From Acipenser ruthenus (lineage: Eukaryota > Chordata > Actinopteri > Acipenseriformes > Acipenseridae): a stretch of DNA of 64,000 nucleotides. The stretch lies in assembly GCF_902713425.1 (NCBI RefSeq), contig NC_081211.1, forward strand, positions 11,936,264-12,000,263, written 5' to 3'. The notes below the pieces were generated by a model. That model had not been told where the DNA came from and searched no databases. It saw only the letters and a list, made by a program, of their open reading frames with translations. Positions within the stretch are counted from its first letter, which is position 1. Every line of letters begins with the position of its first letter. Made by a program: the position numbers and the translations under genes. Positions 58,819 to 64,000 of this stretch are shown here, in pieces.

Positions 58819-59425
58819 CAACCTGCTCAACCTCTAAAGCATACGGGAGTGATTAGCAAGGCGAGATGCTGCAGAACCTGATCGAGGGAGCAGAAAGCCG
58901 AACCTGAAACCACATCTAAGAAGAAAGCAACACGGGGCAGGAAAGTCTATGTAATCCATTATGGCAGCACAACATACGTCATTTTGTTAGATAACACACT
59001 GGGGGTCCAACACAGCAGTGTGTGTAAATAGCTACAATGGAAACCAAATACTTACGGTTCAAATGGGAATCTTCATCAGATTTTAAGAACACATTTGACA
59101 TACTTTACACTGCAAAGGAGGAAGGCAGGCAATGCAAATGAGGCGTGATCCATTGCTAAAAAAATACATTAAATCTCCCTTTGTGCTTCTCGGAAGACAT
59201 ACGACGGAGGGCGCACTGCACTTTTTCAGTTTGGGGAATGTTACAAATTAGCAGACTGTGCTTTAAAATACATATAGGGCGGGCTTCTCTGTTACAAAGA
59301 ATAAATTAGCAGACTGTGCTTTAAAATACATATAGGGCGGGCTTCTCTGTTACAAAGAATTGTCACACTTTGCATTTCTCTCCATGATGCATTGGGACTA
59401 AATACGTAGATACATTAAAACTATT

Positions 59426-59483
59426 TGGAGAACGCGGACATCGATCCTGGTACTTCTTGCGCTATCATTTGAGCTAATTCCCC
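59426..59483 (-). pseudogene. tRNA-Ala with anticodon arm deleted, unit 6
   Basis: 58-nt form with one extra T-stem change. Confidence 0.9.
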
Positions 59484-59825
59484 TGGTATTGTGGCAGCGA
59501 TTCTCATAGGCTACATCGCTGCTTGATAAGAGCGATTCAGATTGTTCTATATTTTTTTTTTATTGGCAATGTGCCATTTGCAAATTCAAAAATAAATTGA
59601 ACAATCAAAAATGATAATACTTGCTTTTGTATCACACGACAAACTTAAGGTATGCTTTAACGGTTAGGCTGTCTCAAGTTAGTTTGTATTGTTAATACCA
59701 TATCTTTGTTTGATCGCTATACAATCAATATGTTGTGTAGGCTAAATTGTATAAATAAACGCCCGGAAACATTGAAATCCAAACACGTTAAAAGATGAAA
59801 TAGTGTGGAATAGAAACAAAGAATT

Positions 59826-59897
59826 TGACCTCGACGTGATTTGCAGACGCAACCTTCTGATCTGGAGTCAGACGCGCTACCGTTGTGCCACGAAATC
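59826..59897 (-). tRNA. tRNA-Trp (CCA) with T55G, unit 6
   Basis: CCA anticodon. Shares with the unit 4 CCT copy the extra T-stem change (CGTCTG), and has one acceptor change. Confidence 0.75.
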
Positions 59898-60519
59898 CTG
59901 CCAGTGTGTGTTCTTGTTATGCAATGGTAGAGTGCACAGCAAGCATGCCAAACGCATGGTAATGCCGACGCTGTTACTAGGAAAACACCCACTATCACTA
60001 GCGTCATGGGAAACAGCCGACTCAATATGTGTTCGTAGCCAGCAGGGCTATAAAGCTGTCGGAAGTGTGTTTGATTCTCAGCTTTAAAAGTAAAGAAAAC
60101 ATAAAACAGTGCGATTTGCATTTATAATGTTCATTAATTGAAACGTAGGCATAAACACAGTTGTACTGGCTGTGAATCGTTTCGGTTCAAATTCTTGGAA
60201 AGCAGCTATGCTGAGCAATATATCACCAACGGGGGAAAGCTGGCAGTACTGAGTGACACAGAAGAAGGATTCTCTCAGCGCGTCTCCTCTGAATGCGCAC
60301 TGGCACAAAGAGGCTTTGCTCATCTAATGACGTGGCGGAATGCAATAATGTATTGGGTTAATTTATCAACAAAAGAAACATAAACAAAAGTGTATGTAAT
60401 TATTTGTGAATAAACTGTCTTACTTATACGATGGGACCAGGAACTTACATCCGCAATTTAATGATCGGCCAACCACAAAGAGACTTTGTCTTGACCAGTA
60501 ATTTAAAAACATGCGGCAA

Positions 60520-60592
60520 TGGTTCTACTGGGGATAGCACCCAGGGCCTTCTGCGTGTAAAGCAGACGTGATAATCACTACACTATGGAACC
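60520..60592 (-). tRNA. tRNA-Val (TAC), altered T loop, unit 6
   Basis: Same as the unit 2 and 5 copies. Confidence 0.78.
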
Positions 60593-61111
60593 TAGGCAGA
60601 ACTGTGTCGGTGCTCCTACATTATTGTCTACATGCATCTCAAATAATTACAATGTCATTTATCAGACCCTTCGGCGTTGTCTTTAAAAATTAAACTTCCC
60701 AGACCGAACGCAGGCTAACATTAAATCAATGAATCTTAAATATTTTCTATAGCGCCCCATATGCGATTCACAAAATCTACTTAAAAACAAGACAATATCT
60801 CATTGTAAGCCTGGTCGAACAAAAGAAGTCTTCAGTGTAATTTTCAACAAAGAGTGCTTTCCACGATTTACGATGCTTTAGAGAGACGGAATATTGGAAT
60901 TGGCAGCCGAGACTGGGGAATAAAACTGCCCGTGATCAAAGTGGGCAGAAAAGCTGCATATTTTCCATAAGGTATTTTTGAGGAAAGAAAACGGTTCTCT
61001 CTGATTTGCAACGTTTCTATGGTTCGGCCCGGCCACTGCCGTGTGTCTGGTTAAAACGATGAGTTCAGTTTTTTTTTCTTCTGCTTGGTAATTCAGTCTT
61101 GAGGCAACTGT

Positions 61112-61183
61112 AGCAGAGTGGCGCAGCGGAAGCGTGCTGGGCCCATAACCCAGAGGTCGCTGGATCGAAACCATCCTCTGCTA
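61112..61183 (+). tRNA. initiator tRNA-Met (CAT), unit 7
   Basis: One variable-region/T-stem base differs (GGTCGCTGG for GGTCGATGG). Otherwise canonical. Confidence 0.94.
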
Positions 61184-62225
61184 GCTTGTTTTTCTTCTGT
61201 TAGCAACGTAGTTTTTCTAAAATATAAACTGAACTGATTTGCAAATTCAAAAAATAAATTCATTAACAAAATAGAAAATATTTCGACTAGATGTATGTTT
61301 TCAATTTCTTCAAAAAGTAGTCTCAAGCTCGTTGATTCAGTCGCTTTAAAATCCACCTCTATGTCCCGCTGCAGCAGCGCTGTGTGCTGTGGCTCGAGCT
61401 TGTTTGACGAGACAGGCAATGCAAAAATGATAAAACTTGCTTTTGTATCACACGACAAACTTAACGTATGCTTTAACGGCTTGGCTGTCTCAAGTTAGTT
61501 TGTATTGTTAATGTAACACCTCGTTTTTGCCCAGTCGTTGTATCACATGAATTGAGCTTGCCAGTTGGGGGTGACGGTCTGCCAATACAAGTTAAGACTA
61601 TATTTGCAAGGATCATTTCTAGAGTGAAACATGTTTTGAAGGGATTGGTCTCGGTATCCCCCAGGAGGAGCGGGAGTGTTTTCTTCTCAGCAACGAGCTG
61701 ACAATGAGTGTTGTTTTTGGGCACCTGCTCGCTGCTACTGATGACCACTCCAATCTTCAGTCGGTGGATTGTTGAAGGAAGGGGACACATTCTGAGTGCG
61801 TATCTCATACTGGTAGAAACGCGGAAAAAAGAAACCATCAAGCCTAAAATTGTTCAGTTGTTTAAATCAATAGGCACATTTCAAATGGATCATTGCTAAT
61901 GTTAAAACAATTTAAGAACACTTTAAATAGGGCTTGACTAATATAAAAATATAGGCATGTTATTTGCACTACGCAGGACTAGATTGAGCTTAAAAAAAGG
62001 CATTACATCTGAAAATAACTTGTGTTTACCCCCACTTACAAGGAAAGCGTCAAACTTTGTATTCGTCCTCGTAACAGTGTTAGAAAATGTAAACAGCAGT
62101 TGGAGAATGCTGAAGTCGATCATCCTAGCATGTTAAACGAGGGCATTTCTCATGTAAGCCACTTCCAGTAATAAATCGTTTGTACTGTTCTCAATGGTCC
62201 GCATCCCAGCCTGAGACCACGATCC

Positions 62226-62495
62226 AATTGTAAAACTTTACAATGCATTAGTAAGACCTTACCTAGAATATTGTGATCAGTTCTGATCACCTCTCTGCAA
62301 AAAGGATATTGCAGCTCTAGAGAGAGTGCAAAGAAGAGCAACCAGAAATATCCCAGGTTTAAAAGGCATGTTACAGGCTAAAAGAATTGAATCTATTCTT
62401 GCTCTTATTGTATGACTTGTATTGTAACACTTGAATGTATTTGTATTTGCTTGCGATTGTAAGTCGCCCTGGATAAGGGCGTCTGCTAAGAAGTA

Positions 62496-62529
<34 letters not shown>

Positions 62530-62891
62530 TTCAGCCTTGAACAAAGAAGACTACGCGGCGATCTGATTCAAACATTCAAAATCCTAAAAGGTAGAGACAG
62601 TGTCGACCCAGGGGACTTCTTTTTTAACATGAAAAAAGAAACAAGGACCAGCCGTCACAAATGGAGATTACATAAAGGGGCATTCAGAACAGAAAATAGG
62701 AGGCACTTTTTTACACAGGGAATTGTGAGGGTCTGGAACCAACTCCCCAGTAATGTTGTTGAAGCTGACACCCTGGGATCCTTCAAGAAGCTGTTTGATG
62801 AGAGTCTGGGATCAATAAGCTACTAACAACCAAACGAGCAAGATGGGCTGAATGGCCTCCTCTCGTTTGGAAACTTTCTTATGTTCTTATG
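62226..62891 (+). mobile_element. 5'-truncated LINE, unit 7, split by a SINE fragment
   Basis: Same insertion as in units 5 and 6. Reverse-transcriptase tail frame at 62629-62826. Confidence 0.88.
62399..62527 (+). mobile_element. 5'-truncated SINE with (AAT)n tail, unit 7
   Basis: Flanked by TATTC at 62394-62398 and 62528-62532. About ten AAT repeats. Confidence 0.9.
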
Positions 62892-63310
62892 TTCCTCTAT
62901 CCTATTGTGCTTGTTAAGACATAGCGTGAATCTTGAAAACGTCTTGTTTGTTTAACAAAGCCAGCAGTCACTTTATTGATCACCCTGTGGATTAAACGCT
63001 ATTGGAACACAGATAATTGTGTTGAAGATGTTAATAGACTTTCAATGTACGCGTTGTAGAGCTAAGCGTTTGTTGAGGCAGTTCAAGCGCTGCACATTCA
63101 GGCAGCCGGTTGCAGTCTTTACCTGTTTCCTAGATGTTTGCCATTTGGTCTTACTCTGGAAGGAGTAGAACAAAAGCTAAACCATTTGTTGAGAACCGCA
63201 TTTGGGAGAAAACTTAAGTGTTTCAAAATGCATTTGTAAAGTGCATTTGTCTATTAGGTTGTTTATGGTGTGACAAAAAGAATGCTATCTTGAAAACGCA
63301 GTCCTGTCAA

Positions 63311-63383
63311 GCCGAAATAGCTCAGTTGGGAGAGCGTTAGCCTGAAGATCTAAAGGTCCCTGTTTCGATCCCGGGTTTCGGCA
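63311..63383 (+). tRNA. tRNA-Phe (GAA), variant copy, unit 7
   Basis: Has the same two stem changes as the unit 1 copy (15766), although the rest of the unit groups with units 5 and 6. Confidence 0.85.
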
Positions 63384-63518
63384 AACACCAAGACATTTTG
63401 TTTTGTTTTGTATTATTTTGAACTAAAAACAGAGCACATTTTTTTCTTCATTGTAATTGGAGGAAATAACAACGTACTAGTGCCATTTTCTAATGTGATT
63501 AAGAAATTCAAAAAGCAT

Positions 63519-63550
63519 CGTCCCTGGGTGGGCTTGAACCACCAACCTTC

Positions 63551-63586
<36 letters not shown>

Positions 63587-63592
63587 AGAGAC
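63519..63592 (-). tRNA. tRNA-Asn (GTT), unit 7
   Basis: Same as the unit 1 gene. Confidence 0.95.
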
Positions 63593-64000
63593 CAACCTGC
63601 TCGACTTCTAAAGCATACGGGAGTGATTAGCAAGGCGAGATGCTGCAGAACCTGATCGAGGGAGCAGAACTCAGCCGAACCTGAAACCACATCTAAGAAG
63701 AAAGCAACACGGGGCAGGAAAGTCTATGTAATCCATTATGGCAGCACAACATACGTCATTTTGTTAGATAACACACTGGGGGTCCAACACAGCAGTGTGT
63801 GTAAATAGCTACAATGGAAACCAAATACTTACGGTTCAAATGGGAATCTTCATCAGATTTTAAGAACACATTTGACATACTTTACACTGCAAAGGAGGAA
63901 GGCAGGCAATGCAAATGAGGCGTGATCCATTGCTAAAAAAATACATTAAATCTCCCTTTGTGCTTCTCGGAAGACATACGACGGAGGGCGCACTGCACTT

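Larger units (their letters stand above)
55949..60720. repeat. tRNA array unit 6
   Basis: A complete unit of 4.77 kb, the closest relative of units 5 and 7. Confidence 0.95.
60721..64000. repeat. tRNA array unit 7 (cut by the window edge)
   Basis: Carries iMet, LINE with SINE fragment, Phe and Asn. The window ends in the Asn-Ala spacer, at GGGCGCACTGCACTT, within a few bases of the DIRS target site. Confidence 0.95.

Noticed and set aside
17035-60087. A recurring plus-strand frame of 94-95 codons over the Trp gene
   Set aside because: It reads through the antisense of a tRNA. Recurrence follows the array unit and there is no coding signature.
13696-61458. A frame of about 121 codons on the minus strand over iMet, recurring in most units (e.g. 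23942-24307, 28589-28954, 61093-61458)
   Set aside because: It spans a tRNA gene and AT-rich spacer. Its conservation is explained by the DNA repeat, and it has no domain-like pattern.
13400-64000. tRNA-Tyr, expected by analogy with the Xenopus repeat
   Set aside because: No Tyr-like acceptor or GTA anticodon arm was found on either strand.

Overview
This is vertebrate nuclear DNA, most likely from a ray-finned fish. Evidence: intron-type Pol III tRNA genes nearly identical to vertebrate ones, a tRNA-derived SINE with an L2-like tail, a 5'-truncated L2/CR1/Rex-type LINE, and DIRS, Ngaro-like and class I retroviral fossils. A non-teleost such as a sturgeon or paddlefish is plausible from the style of the LINE and SINE tails, but this is inference. 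I see no ordinary protein-coding host gene. Nearly every open frame is a transposon remnant or a chance frame repeated because the DNA itself is repeated.

The backbone is a tandem array of tRNA-gene units of about 4.6-4.8 kb. The complete order is: initiator Met (+), 5'-truncated LINE, Phe (+), Asn (-), anticodon-arm-deleted Ala (-), Trp (-), Val (-). Seven units or part-units lie at 13400-17952, 23574-28216, 28217-32640 (diverged), 33320-34944 plus 48658-51130 (one unit split by an insertion), 51131-55948, 55949-60720 and 60721-64000. Intact Ala genes occur at three rearranged junctions. One Leu(CAA) and one Lys(CTT) gene lie in the diverged stretch at 32.9-33.3 kb.

Two near-identical blocks of about 13.4-13.7 kb (1-13399, cut by the window edge, and 34945-48657) are DIRS-type retrotransposons inserted in the array spacer between Asn and Ala. 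In both, a 7.7 kb class I (gamma/epsilon-like) endogenous retrovirus sits at the same base of the DIRS tyrosine recombinase gene (4664-12370 and 39924-47628). Because the nested insertion and its flanks are shared, the second block arose by duplication of array DNA, not by a second transposition. About five LTR-LTR differences are common to both copies, so the provirus aged before the duplication.

A separate insert at 17953-23563 carries at least three head-to-tail degenerate Ngaro/DIRS-type tyrosine recombinase fragments on the minus strand, with no reverse transcriptase visible.

The strongest second-look items are: a 105-bp repeat in the retroviral leader that encodes nine UGG-loop hairpins with compensating stems; a Trp-type tRNA whose anticodon reads CCT; the same T55-to-G change in every Trp and Val tRNA copy; the tandem recombinase fragments; and the mosaic history of the tRNA units, traced by nested LINE and SINE insertions.
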